From Psychrobacillus sp042944905 (GTDB lineage: Bacteria; Bacillota; Bacilli; Bacillales_A; Planococcaceae): a DNA stretch of 64,000 bases. Within the stretch, counting starts at the first letter, position 1, and each line of letters starts with the position of its first letter. A model generated the notes under the pieces. It had not been told where the DNA came from and searched no databases. It was given only the letters and a program-made list of their open reading frames with translations. The DNA lies in the NCBI RefSeq assembly GCF_042944905.1, contig NZ_CP168496.1, positions 3,348,001 to 3,412,000 on the forward strand, given 5' to 3'. Shown here piece by piece: positions 33,422 through 42,112 of this stretch. The position numbers and the translations under genes were made by a program.

Positions 33422-35816
33422 GTTACGACTAATTACGTCGAATCTGATTCAAGATTTAAGAAAGTTATCTCATGATGCTACGAGCATTTACTGGATTACA
33501 GCTTTCGCTATGAAGTCTGGCGTGCAGCTCGTACTCCCAACATTGAAAGAAGCACTCAGTCGGAATGCAGAACTTAAATTGTTAGTTGGTGATTATTTAT
33601 ATATCACGCAGCCACAAGCACTAGAACTGTTATTGGAAGAACTTTCGGGTGCAGAAATTCGCCTACATAGAAGTAACGGATTATCCTTTCATCCAAAGGC
33701 TTATTTGTTTCGCTCTGAATCTAACAATCATTTAATTGTAGGTTCATCTAATCTATCAGCCTCTGCCTTACAAAAAGGAGTAGAGTGGAATCTCCATGCA
33801 CCGGCATCATTAAATGATACTCTTTTCGATGAAGCAATGGCTGAATTTATGGGGCTGTTTTATTCACATTCTACAATTACTTTGAATAAAGAAACACTTG
33901 CAACCTATGCAGCTGCATATGAACAAGCAAATAGAACCATTCCGTTAAGTCAGAAATGGAACGAACATGAAGAACAAGAGGTTATGTTCGGACCATCATC
34001 TACCGAGTCTATGGTTTATGATCAAGAAGAAGTCTATATCACCGAAACAGCTCAACTGATACCACGCCCTGCACAAGTATTAGCATTAGAAGCATTGCAA
34101 GAAACGATGCAGGAGGAGTACGACAAAGCATTGGTTATACTAGCTACAGGGCTTGGAAAAACCTATTTAGCTGCTTTTTTCGCTGAACAATTCAAGCGCG
34201 TGTTATTTATTGCACACCGAGAAGAAATATTAAATCAAGCAAAAGATTCCTTTCTACATGTGCACCCAACTAGAACAGTCGGATTGTATAATGCTGTTGA
34301 AAAAAATAAAGATGCCAACTATGTTTTTGCATCCATTCATACACTTTCTCAAAAGTTTCACTTGGATCAATTCCAGCAAGATGCCTTTGATTTAATCGTG
34401 ATCGATGAGTTTCATCATGCAGCTGCCCCAAGTTATGAACGAGTGTTAGAATATTTCCAGCCAAAGTTTCTACTCGGAATTACAGCGACACCTGAACGCT
34501 TGGACAATAAAGACGTGTATAGCATTTGCGATGGAAACGTTGCAATTCGCATTCACTTCATCGACGCCATCCAACGTAACTGGCTCGCTCCCTTCCATTA
34601 TTACGGCGTTTACGATGACACCGACTACTCCCATATTCGGTGGATTGGAAACGGGTATGACGAGGAAGAACTAGCACGTGTGCAGTTACGAGAAGAAATG
34701 GCTGAAAAGATATTGCAAGCTTGGTCTCTACGAAAACAAACAAGAACTATCGCATTCTGCTCTACTGTCAGACAAGCAAATTTTTTAAGTAACTACTTTG
34801 CAAGAGCTGGCTACCGTTCCATGGCCTTAAGTGGAACGACACCAAGAAATGAACGTATGAATGCTAGAAAACAATTAGAATCTGGACAACTCGACATCAT
34901 ATTTACTGTCGACTTGTTCAATGAAGGCGTAGACATTCCGTCTGTCGACACCCTTCTATTCGCGCGACCAACAGAATCGCTTGCAGTATTTACCCAGCAA
35001 ATCGGCCGAGGTTTGCGCCTAACAGAAGAAAAAACTCATTGCGTCATCATCGACCTAATAGGAAACTATCGGAATGCAGATACAAAGCTTTCTGTTTTCA
35101 ATTCAGAACCAGTAGACAAATTTGCATTAAAAACAATTCAATCCTACTTACCTGCTTATTGTGAACTTAATCTGGAAACAGAACTTATTGATTTAATAAA
35201 GGAAATGGCTAAAAAAGCTGCATCCCATAAACAACTACTCATCTATGAATACTTCAGACTCAAAGAAGAAATGGGATCAAGACCAACCTATCTTGACTAC
35301 CATCTAAAATCAGGAATTATAACTTCAAATGTTAGAAGAGAATTCGGCTCATATGTTGGAATGCTAAAAGAAGCGGATGAATTAAGTGTGCAAGAATTAG
35401 AAGCATATAACCTATATAAAGAATGGCTAGAAGAAGTAGAAAAAACGGCCATAACTAAAAGCTATAAAATGGTTCTTCTGCAATACATGCTCTCAAGAGG
35501 TGCTAACCATTGGCATGAACCAGTAAAAGCAGTGGATGCTGCTCCTTTCTTTATTGACTACTTAACTGCAAAAGAATACAGACGGAAAATTGATGTTATT
35601 GATACTGATTTGAAGAAAGCTACTTCACTCATAGAGCGCATGCCAATGACTAAATGGAGTGCATCATCCAAGGGACAAATTACATTTGATAATAAAGAAT
35701 TCACTTTGAATTTTGATGTGGTGGAATCCGTGAATGAGGTTGTTTTTGAATGGACGAAGGAGATTTGTGGGTTTAGGTTGCATTGGTATTTTGAGAAGAA
35801 AGCGGAGAGGATGTAA
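33414..35816 (+). CDS. Phospholipase D-like nuclease fused to a DEAD/DEAH helicase
   Basis: An 800-residue protein. The N-terminal 150 residues form a PLD nuclease-like domain with one HxK motif, FHPKAYLFRSESNNHLIVGS (His about 93, Lys about 95) followed by SNLSASAL. The SF2 helicase core has Walker A LATGLGKT, DEFHHAAAP, the GITATPER motif III, and motif VI QIGRGLRLTEEKTHC. The last 250 residues are helical and unassigned. The ATG at 33414 overlaps the MazG-like gene stop. A single HKD motif implies dimerisation for nuclease activity. Defence or DNA-repair roles fit the neighbourhood, but none is demonstrated. Confidence 0.88.
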   Translation: MNKLRLITSNLIQDLRKLSHDATSIYWITAFAMKSGVQLVLPTLKEALSRNAELKLLVGDYLYITQPQALELLLEELSGAEIRLHRSNGLSFHPKAYLFRSESNNHLIVGSSNLSASALQKGVEWNLHAPASLNDTLFDEAMAEFMGLFYSHSTITLNKETLATYAAAYEQANRTIPLSQKWNEHEEQEVMFGPSSTESMVYDQEEVYITETAQLIPRPAQVLALEALQETMQEEYDKALVILATGLGKTYLAAFFAEQFKRVLFIAHREEILNQAKDSFLHVHPTRTVGLYNAVEKNKDANYVFASIHTLSQKFHLDQFQQDAFDLIVIDEFHHAAAPSYERVLEYFQPKFLLGITATPERLDNKDVYSICDGNVAIRIHFIDAIQRNWLAPFHYYGVYDDTDYSHIRWIGNGYDEEELARVQLREEMAEKILQAWSLRKQTRTIAFCSTVRQANFLSNYFARAGYRSMALSGTTPRNERMNARKQLESGQLDIIFTVDLFNEGVDIPSVDTLLFARPTESLAVFTQQIGRGLRLTEEKTHCVIIDLIGNYRNADTKLSVFNSEPVDKFALKTIQSYLPAYCELNLETELIDLIKEMAKKAASHKQLLIYEYFRLKEEMGSRPTYLDYHLKSGIITSNVRREFGSYVGMLKEADELSVQELEAYNLYKEWLEEVEKTAITKSYKMVLLQYMLSRGANHWHEPVKAVDAAPFFIDYLTAKEYRRKIDVIDTDLKKATSLIERMPMTKWSASSKGQITFDNKEFTLNFDVVESVNEVVFEWTKEICGFRLHWYFEKKAERM

Positions 35817-35851
35817 TTGGATTCTTTAATAAAACTATACCTAAGCAAAAG

Positions 35852-35873
35852 GGACTGAGATGCACCTCAGTCC
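35852..35873 (+). terminator. Intrinsic terminator
   Basis: Eight-base stem GGACTGAG / CTCAGTCC with a 6-base loop, then TTAGTATCAATTTTTTT. It is behind the PLD-helicase gene. Confidence 0.65.
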
Positions 35874-35888
35874 TTAGTATCAATTTTT

Positions 35889-36008
35889 TTATTTGATTTC
35901 CGTTTCAAAATGCCATTTATCTATATCATTTTCAGATTCCTTGAAAATTTTCAAACAGAAATTATTAATTGCTTGTGCACTTAAGTTTGTCTCCATATAA
36001 ATGTCCAT
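35889..36008 (-). pseudogene. C-terminal gene fragment, unknown family
   Basis: An open frame of 39 codons reads MDIYMETNLSAQAINNFCLK and so on to a stop, with protein-like composition. The frame continues upstream for eight codons to a stop without a ribosome site. It looks like the tail of a lost gene. It may instead be a small real peptide. Confidence 0.35.
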
Positions 36009-36113
36009 TAGATATTTTCTTCGGTGACCTCATTCCTTTACTCTCATTTGAGAGGTATCTCTTTTTATCTATATTTTTTTGGTAGAAATTAGATAATCAA
36101 CAGACGGGATTTT

Positions 36114-36326
36114 CTATATCATTTTAAAATGCACAAAAGCTTTCTTAAGGTTATCTTGTTTACTTTCAGAACAAGGGTGAATTCGAATTGTAGGTGACTT
36201 TCTGTTCGGTGAAATCTTTGGTTAAAGCCCCACAATATCTTTCATATGGGCAATCCAACAAGTTTTTGGTACATAGCCGTGTGTTTGATGAAAAATATCT
36301 TGAATTTGTTTGTATGTATGTAGCCA
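36114..36326 (-). pseudogene. Frameshifted remnant of a small WIA...PC family protein
   Basis: One frame reads WLHTYKQIQDIFHQTHGYVP then KTCWIAHMKDIVGL and stops. Another continues PKISPNRKSPTIRIHPCSES KQDN LKKAFVHFKMI and stops. I recall small Firmicutes proteins with the same order: a KTCWIA motif, an NR segment, a PCP motif and a terminal HFGMI. The gene is broken by a frameshift and lacks a start. It fills most of the gene-free stretch 35817-36382. Confidence 0.5.
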
Positions 36327-36382
36327 TTTTTATCCTCCTTGAACTGTATGAATCAAGTATTTATAAGTATAAATATCGCTTT

Positions 36383-37441
36383 TCAGTCTATCGAACCATT
36401 CCCATGAATCACTTCAAGAATTTCTTGCCCAAACTCTTCTATTTTCTTTTCACCAATTCCTCTAATAGTGGATAGCTGCTCTAAGCTCGTTGGTTGTTTA
36501 GAGACGATTTCATCTAATGTTTGATTCGAGAAAATATAAAATGCTTTCACACCCATTGCTGTTGCTTTCTCTTTTCTATATTTTCGTAAAGCGTCCTCTA
36601 GTCCACTTGAATTTTGAGTTTGTTCTACTGGAGTATTTGCTATAGATTCTACGGTTTCTCCTAACAATTTCAATTCCACTGCATCATTTGCTTTTTCTAG
36701 TTCTACTTCCTTGTGAGAATCCTTTAAGAATCTACCTATGTCCGACATACGATTATCCAGAAGGAGTACAGGGGAAGATTTTTTTAATTCCTTCGAAATA
36801 TACTCTACTAAACCATCTACACGAATAATTCTTTCTCGTATCTCTTCTTTTGCTTTTTGCAAGTCCAGTATTGTTTTGTTATTCGTAAAAACAACTACTT
36901 GTTTAATCGGTGTTTTATTTCCGATTACCCCATTTTCCTGCAGTAACGTTCTTAACACTTCTGTTTGTCTTTCTATCTGACGTATTGGGCTATAAAATCC
37001 TTCTTGGAAAACTATCTTTTTCCCCTTCATGACGTTCCGAATAAAATCCCCATTTTCGGTAACTTGAATATTCCCGTAATAGTTTTTCACTTCAATTACG
37101 AGTATAAATTTCCTTGTAATGACCACAAAATCATATTGAGCCTTCCATTCCCCATGTTGAAGTTGGAGATCATGCAAAATATGAATGGGAATAAAAGAAT
37201 TCATTAGTTCAAATTGAACACTTTTTTCACCATATAATCCTAATTCTAAAATTTTCATTTTGTGCATTAATTCCTTTTGAATTACTGACGACTTCTCTAT
37301 TTCTATATTATTCTGTAATGAATCTATTGTTCTTTGTGCTGAAACACCCTCTTTCACAAGGATGGGTACTCGGAGTTCTTCTTTGTCTTTAATAACTAAT
37401 TTCACTCGTTCTAATAATGACTTTTTAGCAAATCCCGTCAT
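36383..37441 (-). CDS. NERD nuclease-related domain protein with a C-terminal HRDC domain
   Basis: A 352-residue soluble protein. The NERD domain (about residues 65-190) has the PD-(D/E)XK-like core GEKSVQFEL, QYDFVVITRKFILVIEVKNY (catalytic Asp, Glu and Lys). A Glu/Lys-rich linker follows. The C-terminal 75 residues form an HRDC domain (EDALRKYRKEKATAMGVKAF, then a TLDEIVSKQPTSLEQL and GIGEKKIEEFG stretch), which binds nucleic acid in RecQ helicases. ATG 37441 has AAAGGAGG upstream; the earlier in-frame codon is disfavoured. Its place beside PLD-helicase and LexA-helicase genes suggests a defence or repair role. Confidence 0.85.
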   Translation of the reverse strand: MTGFAKKSLLERVKLVIKDKEELRVPILVKEGVSAQRTIDSLQNNIEIEKSSVIQKELMHKMKILELGLYGEKSVQFELMNSFIPIHILHDLQLQHGEWKAQYDFVVITRKFILVIEVKNYYGNIQVTENGDFIRNVMKGKKIVFQEGFYSPIRQIERQTEVLRTLLQENGVIGNKTPIKQVVVFTNNKTILDLQKAKEEIRERIIRVDGLVEYISKELKKSSPVLLLDNRMSDIGRFLKDSHKEVELEKANDAVELKLLGETVESIANTPVEQTQNSSGLEDALRKYRKEKATAMGVKAFYIFSNQTLDEIVSKQPTSLEQLSTIRGIGEKKIEEFGQEILEVIHGNGSID

Positions 37442-37691
37442 TTTAACGCCTCCTTTTAAGACTGAGTCTGTATTTTCGTTAGCTTCTATCTTCACAAAAA
37501 TAATTTAGGAAAAGTCGGTTTCTTGTTACTAAATAAAAATAATTAAATGTTCAAATAAATATTGCATTCCCTCTATATTACCATTCATTTAACAATTTTC
37601 TAGATGAATCTGTATAGTTTTAATATTTATGTCTAATGCGATCTTTATCCAGGTATAGGAAAATGCCAATAAACATACAAGTTGAAAAAGT

Positions 37692-37812
37692 GCATACGAC
37701 ATATTTTAAAATAAATGTTAATTCATGAGAAAAGTTTCTATATTGCACTTATTTACGGATATGTCGTGTATCGATTTTGATATCTATGAATTTAATAACG
37801 AATTTTCTTTGG
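37692..37812. repeat. About 115-bp repeat R, copy 1 (left of the Rpn gene)
   Basis: It starts with GCATACGACATATTTTAAAA and contains the near-palindromic partner CGGATATGTCGTGTATC. It shares roughly three quarters of its bases with 39335-39455 in the same orientation. Internal arms ACGACATAT and ATATGTCGT could fold. Confidence 0.75.
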
Positions 37813-37823
37813 ACCTTTAACAC

Positions 37824-37877
37824 GCGACCCAGTGTCATCCACAATTTAAGGAACAATTGAGTCTGACACTGGGTCGC
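37824..37877. repeat. Interspersed palindrome P, copy 2
   Basis: Perfect 14-base arms GCGACCCAGTGTCA / TGACACTGGGTCGC around a 26-base centre containing CACAATTTAAGGAACAATTG. It is the most complete of the three copies in this window. Confidence 0.8.
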
Positions 37878-37889
37878 TGGAGCAATTCT

Positions 37890-38075
37890 TTTGATACCAT
37901 CGGAGAACATTCCTTGATTAATAGATAGAGGAAAAGATGCGAGACCCTGCACGTAGCGTGAAATAGGAAGGAAGGATAATGGCGCCTCCTCCTGAGGAAA
38001 TGCCTTATGACCAATATCGTGTTGACCCAAGAGGCACGGTGATTCGTCCGCGGAAAGCGAGTATCTTTTTCCGGA
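37890..38075. repeat. Interspersed Bacillales repeat (non-coding)
   Basis: GAGACCCTGCACGTAGCG, GGCGCCTCCTCCTGAGG, GTTGACCCAAGAGGCACGG and CGTCCGCGGAAAGCGAGT occur in the order I know from a widespread repeat in Bacillus-related genomes. An open frame on the minus strand crosses it but has no ribosome site. The higher GC of this block stands out from its surroundings. It remains untested by search. Confidence 0.5.
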
Positions 38076-38238
38076 ATTATCCTACCCGAGTTGTTCTAGT
38101 TCTTGTATTGCCTTGCATGCGCATATTTTAACCGAATTTTCAATTAATTATTTGATTTTAAGTTGTACTCATCTTATAATTAAGGCAGAAATTACATCAT
38201 GACTTGGACATCCATCTATTGAAAAGGATGTGTCGCCA

Positions 38239-39192
38239 ATGCCAAAATCATTTTTACCTCGAGAGAAACCTATTATTTCTTGGATGCCCCAAAAGAATCC
38301 CACTCTTTTCATCCACGAAAAATCCCCAGCATATAAAAAACACGATCAATTATTCAAGACACTAATCACCAACTTTTTTGAAGAATTTTTAGAGGCTTTT
38401 TTTCCGGATGTGCACCAGTTTGTTGATTTTACGTCAGTGAAACAGTTGTCGGAAGAAGTCTATACGGATTTAATTGATGGAGAAACGCGCCGACTAGACA
38501 TTGTCATGGAGACCAAAATGAGAGGAGTTGAAACGGCTATCATTGTTCATATCGAGCCGCAAAGTTCTTATCAACCGTATTTTAACGAGAGAATGTTTCG
38601 TTATTACAGTTTGTTATATAATAAGCTTAGAAAACCAATAATGCCGATTGCCGTCTTTTCATACGATGAAAACAGGAATACGAAAGAAGAATTTACGTTA
38701 GCTTTTCCCAATTTTCACGTGCTGACTTTCCGATATAAAAAGCTAGAACTTCGCCAAAAGGATTGGCGAGCGTATATTAAGGCAGATAATCCTGCAGCTG
38801 CCGCATTAATGAGCAAGATGGGCTACACCGAAAAAGAAAAAGTTCAAGTGAAAATAGCCTTTTTACAAATGCTTGTACGAATGCAGTTGAATTCTGCACA
38901 ATCTGAATTAGTCAACGGATTTTTTGAATACTACTTAAAACTAGATGAAGTAGAGGAGGAAGAACTTGTGAAACAGATTAACCAATTGGAGAATTCGGAT
39001 GAGTTTTTTGAACTGCCTAACTCTTGGAGAGATAAAGGTCGTGAAGAGGGATTAGAACAAGGAAGACTCGCTGAAAAAGAGGAAATTGCACGTAAATCTT
39101 TGGCGGAAAATGTTGATGTAGATTTCATTGCTAAAATAACCGGATTATCAGTCGAACGTATTATCGAAATTAAAAAGAATCACGGAAAGTAG
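38239..39192 (+). CDS. Rpn-family PD-(D/E)XK recombination-promoting nuclease / putative transposase
   Basis: A 317-residue intact protein. The N-terminal half holds the nuclease core (YKKHDQLFKTLITNFFEEFL, then the DGETRRLDIVMETK acidic strand and IIVHIEPQSS). A helical middle and an EEGLEQGRLAEKEEIARKSL coiled tail are typical of Rpn proteins. The ATG at 38239 has AAGGATG upstream; GTG 38230 is possible. A degraded copy, including 100 bases of upstream sequence, lies at 40926-42031. Rpn proteins promote RecA-independent recombination and are often near phage-defence genes. Confidence 0.85.
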   Translation: MPKSFLPREKPIISWMPQKNPTLFIHEKSPAYKKHDQLFKTLITNFFEEFLEAFFPDVHQFVDFTSVKQLSEEVYTDLIDGETRRLDIVMETKMRGVETAIIVHIEPQSSYQPYFNERMFRYYSLLYNKLRKPIMPIAVFSYDENRNTKEEFTLAFPNFHVLTFRYKKLELRQKDWRAYIKADNPAAAALMSKMGYTEKEKVQVKIAFLQMLVRMQLNSAQSELVNGFFEYYLKLDEVEEEELVKQINQLENSDEFFELPNSWRDKGREEGLEQGRLAEKEEIARKSLAENVDVDFIAKITGLSVERIIEIKKNHGK

Positions 39193-39334
39193 TCATAATA
39201 AACAAAACAACAAGGTTTAATTTTAAATCAATCTTATGCTAGTTAACTGGATATTCATTCAAAAACAACTCCTCTCTTTTAAAAAAAATGAGAGGAGTTG
39301 TAATTTATATGCAAGATGTAAAATTCGAAAAAAT

Positions 39335-39455
39335 TGCATACGACATATTTCAAAATAAGCGCAAACATATGAAAAAAATTCCCTTTTGTACTTATTTGCG
39401 GATATGTCGTATATCCATTTTGATCTTTATTATTAAATCATGAATTTTTTCTTCT
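39335..39455. repeat. About 115-bp repeat R, copy 2 (right of the Rpn gene)
   Basis: It starts with GCATACGACATATTTCAAAA and contains CGGATATGTCGTATATCC. It is a direct repeat of 37692-37812, so the Rpn gene sits between the two copies. Confidence 0.75.
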
Positions 39456-39632
39456 GACTTTTTATTATGTGCTAATAATATCGCTGTGCTAATCATTTTA
39501 AGCCTGTAATAAAAGTGCTTCTCTGTCTTAAACGACCATCAAACTTGTACAAAGTGGCTTTTCTGATTCATAAGCATTTGTGGTTCTATTCGGAGTCATA
39601 GTATTTCGGGTGGATTCTGGGAGCCGCGCCCA

Positions 39633-39674
39633 TGCGTTAGCCACAAATTGAGGAACATTTGAGTCTAACACAGG
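39633..39674. repeat. Interspersed palindrome P, copy 3 (decayed)
   Basis: It contains CCACAAATTGAGGAACATTT and GAGTCTAACACAGG. The core is shared with copies 1 and 2, but the arms have several mismatches. A minus-strand open frame across it looks spurious. The rest of 39193-39929 shows no gene. Confidence 0.65.
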
Positions 39675-39929
39675 ATAGCTGAGGCTGTTCATCTTGCTTG
39701 GTTTTGTTTTGGGCGGTTGTTTTATTGTTTTATTGAAAAGAAACCGACTCAACTGAGCATGAAGTGTTGCCTTTTCAAGTATTTTCTAGACCTATTCAAT
39801 GTAATCCAATGACACTTTGTAAGGATATTCAAATAATTTTTCTCTAATCAATATATCCTTTCTTCCAAAATCCTTCTATTTAGTTAATGACAAGCGACTT
39901 ATCATTAGCGAAATTGGAGGAAAGAAGAG

Positions 39930-40730
39930 TTGACTATTTATCTTGCGGCTTATCAATCATTTAAAACGGTTCAAGAAATGGATATACATGTTGAAAAACA
40001 CATCATGGAACATAACGGGGAAATGAATGAAACGGATCGTGCTTTGATCACTCTGTTAGCTCAGTATGCATGCAAGTTTCCTGGTGCAGCTCATTTGAAA
40101 GTAGAGACAATTTGTCATGCGGCGAATAAGTCAGAGGCTACGGTTAGAAGGACTTTACGTAAATTAGAAAAGCTAGCGATCATTAAAAAGATTCCTACCA
40201 TTCGAAAAGTTTCTAAGGGGTATGGTGCTAATATTTTAGTTATTTTACCTTTCGATGACCACTCGAGTTTGACAGCTCGGGGAGAAGAGACAAAGCCAGT
40301 AATATGTGAGGATCAGCCCACTTCTTCGCAAAAAGAAACCGATATCTCTTTAATCTCTAAAAAAGAATTATTTCATAATACGTATTCTAGCGAAAACGTC
40401 GGCACTGTGGATAACTTTTCTAGAAAGAATAATCTTACATTCTACCAACAGTTTAAAGCCACTGTATTTGCAATGCTTGGAAGTGATCAGAAGACCGTTA
40501 GTCATTTATTTGGCGTTTATCGTAGTCTTTCTTATCGTGCCATTCGGCTATTTCCACAAGAACGGGAGTTTTATGAGGATATTGGTTATCAGGCACTAAC
40601 GATTTCATTGCAAGCTGCTAAGCATAAAAAGATCCGTAATCTAGCAGGCTATTATTGCGGTGTTTTCGAAAAAATACACCAAACTCATTTGTTTGAGTTT
40701 TATGAGGAATGGGAAAGTCGGGTTTACTAA
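39930..40730 (+). CDS. Helix-turn-helix protein of plasmid/accessory type
   Basis: A 266-residue protein starting at TTG with GGAGG nine bases upstream. The N-terminal winged helix-turn-helix is ALITLLAQYACKFPGAAHLK followed by VETICHAANKSEATVRRTLRKLEKLAI. A polar linker (about residues 110-165) follows. The C-terminal helical domain (QQFKATVFAMLGSDQKTVSH then LFGVYRSLSYRAIRL) is typical of HTH proteins common on Bacillaceae accessory elements. A DNA-binding or replication-related role is likely but not specified. Confidence 0.65.
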   Translation: MTIYLAAYQSFKTVQEMDIHVEKHIMEHNGEMNETDRALITLLAQYACKFPGAAHLKVETICHAANKSEATVRRTLRKLEKLAIIKKIPTIRKVSKGYGANILVILPFDDHSSLTARGEETKPVICEDQPTSSQKETDISLISKKELFHNTYSSENVGTVDNFSRKNNLTFYQQFKATVFAMLGSDQKTVSHLFGVYRSLSYRAIRLFPQEREFYEDIGYQALTISLQAAKHKKIRNLAGYYCGVFEKIHQTHLFEFYEEWESRVY

Positions 40731-40925
40731 TTCACCATATTTCCGGTGTCAGCTACAAATGGAGTTTGACACGCGGGAGATTGGTGTGGAAAAATTTTAT
40801 TAACGTTTTATTAGAAACTGAATTTTCAGTCATTTTTATTGATTTTAAGTTGCATTCATCTTATAATGAGTGCAGAAATGACATCATGACTTGGAAATCG
40901 ATTTATAGAAAAGGATGTGTTGTCA

Positions 40926-42031
40926 ATGCCAAATTCATTTTTCCTCGAGAGAAACCTATTATTTCTTGGATGAACCCGAAGAAGCCCACTTTTTTCATCC
41001 ACGAAAAATCCCCAGCATATAAAAAACACGATCAATTATTTAAGGAACTTATCAGCAACTTTTTCGAAGAATTTTTAGAGGCATTTTTCCCAGAGGTGCA
41101 CCAATTTGTCGATTTTACGGCGGTGAAACAGTTATCCGAAGAGGTTTATACGGATTTAATTGATGGAGAACGCGTAGATTAGACATTGTCATAGAGACGT
41201 AAATGAGAGGCGTTGAAACGGCTATTATTATTCACATCGAGCCGCAAAGCTCTTACCAACCTCATTTCAACGAGAGAATGTTTCAATATTACAGTTTGTT
41301 ATATAAAAAAGTGAAACTTCAATCAGTGGGGGTTTTTCTTCCCCACTGATTGTTAGTTGAACCATTCGGGTTTCTACGGGCAGTTGTTTCCTTTTTCTTT
41401 TTGGAATCTTACTGCCCGTTAAAACGGGATAAGTTAAGAAAACCAATAATGCCGATTGCCGTCTTTTCATACGATGAAAACAGAAATACGAAAGACGAAA
41501 GACGAATTTACAATAGCTTTTCCCCATTTCCACGTGCTAACGTTCCGATATAAAAAGCTAGAACTCCTCCAAAAGGATAGGCGGGCATATATTAAAGCGG
41601 ATAATCCAGCAGCAGCCCCATTAATGAGCAAGATGGGCTACACCGCAAAAGAAAAAGTGCAAGTGAAAATAGCCTTTTTGCAAATGCTTGTACGCATGAA
41701 GTTGAATCCTGCACAATCTGAATTGGTCAACGGATTTTTTGAATACTACTTAAAACTAGATAAAGTAGAGGAGGAAGAACTTGTGAAACAGATTAACCAA
41801 TGGGAGAATTCGGAAGAGTTTTTTGAACTGCCTAACTCTTGGAGAGATAAAGGTCGAGCAGAAGGACGGGAGGAAGGATTAGAACAAGGGTTAGAGCAAG
41901 GAAGACTTGCTGAAAAAGAGGAAATTGCACGTAAATCTTTGGCAGAAAATGTGGATGTAGATTTTATTGCTAAAATAACCGAATTATCCGTCGAACGTGT
42001 CCTTGAAATAAAAGCGGCACATAGCTTGTAG
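40926..42031 (+). pseudogene. Degraded second copy of the Rpn nuclease gene
   Basis: It aligns with the intact gene at 38239 along its whole length, including the preceding 100 bases. It is broken by a one-base deletion within the first ten codons, a frameshift and stop near 41178 (GGAGAACGCGTAG against GGAGAAACGCGCC), a 123-base insertion at 41307-41429 and a 7-base duplication at about 41484 (GAAAGAC twice). The last 180 codons remain open, with an added EEGLEQGLEQG repeat in the tail. Confidence 0.85.
41307..41429. mobile_element. 123-bp IS200/IS605-like non-autonomous insertion (PATE-type candidate)
   Basis: Comparison with the intact Rpn gene shows a clean insertion between TTGTTATATAA and TAAGTT, without target duplication. 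Inside are an 11-base perfect hairpin AATCAGTGGGG / CCCCACTGATT (41321-41351) and a 9-base one ACGGGCAGT / ACTGCCCGT (41376-41419). Subterminal hairpins, an AT-rich target and absence of duplication fit single-strand transposition by IS200/IS605 elements. No TnpA or TnpB gene is in the window. Confidence 0.6.
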
Positions 42032-42084
42032 GGAGGTATAACTCTTGAAGCAAATTAACCAATTAGAAAACGGGCCGAAGAAAA

Positions 42085-42112
42085 AAAGGAGAGTGCTATG
42101 GCACTCTCCTTT
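42085..42112. terminator. Intrinsic terminator of yqeY
   Basis: Perfect 12-base stem AAAGGAGAGTGC / GCACTCTCCTTT with a 4-base loop. The minus strand continues with TTTTCTTCGG. It abuts the yqeY stop. Confidence 0.88.

Noticed and set aside
33414..35816. Mokosh-type defence gene
   Set aside because: Mokosh has, as I recall, an RNA-helicase core with the PLD domain placed differently; here the PLD domain is N-terminal, so the name is not justified.
37749..38030. 93-codon minus-strand frame
   Set aside because: It runs through interspersed repeats, has no ribosome site and no protein-like conservation that I can see.
39528..39752. 74-codon minus-strand frame
   Set aside because: It crosses a decayed palindrome repeat and lacks a ribosome site.
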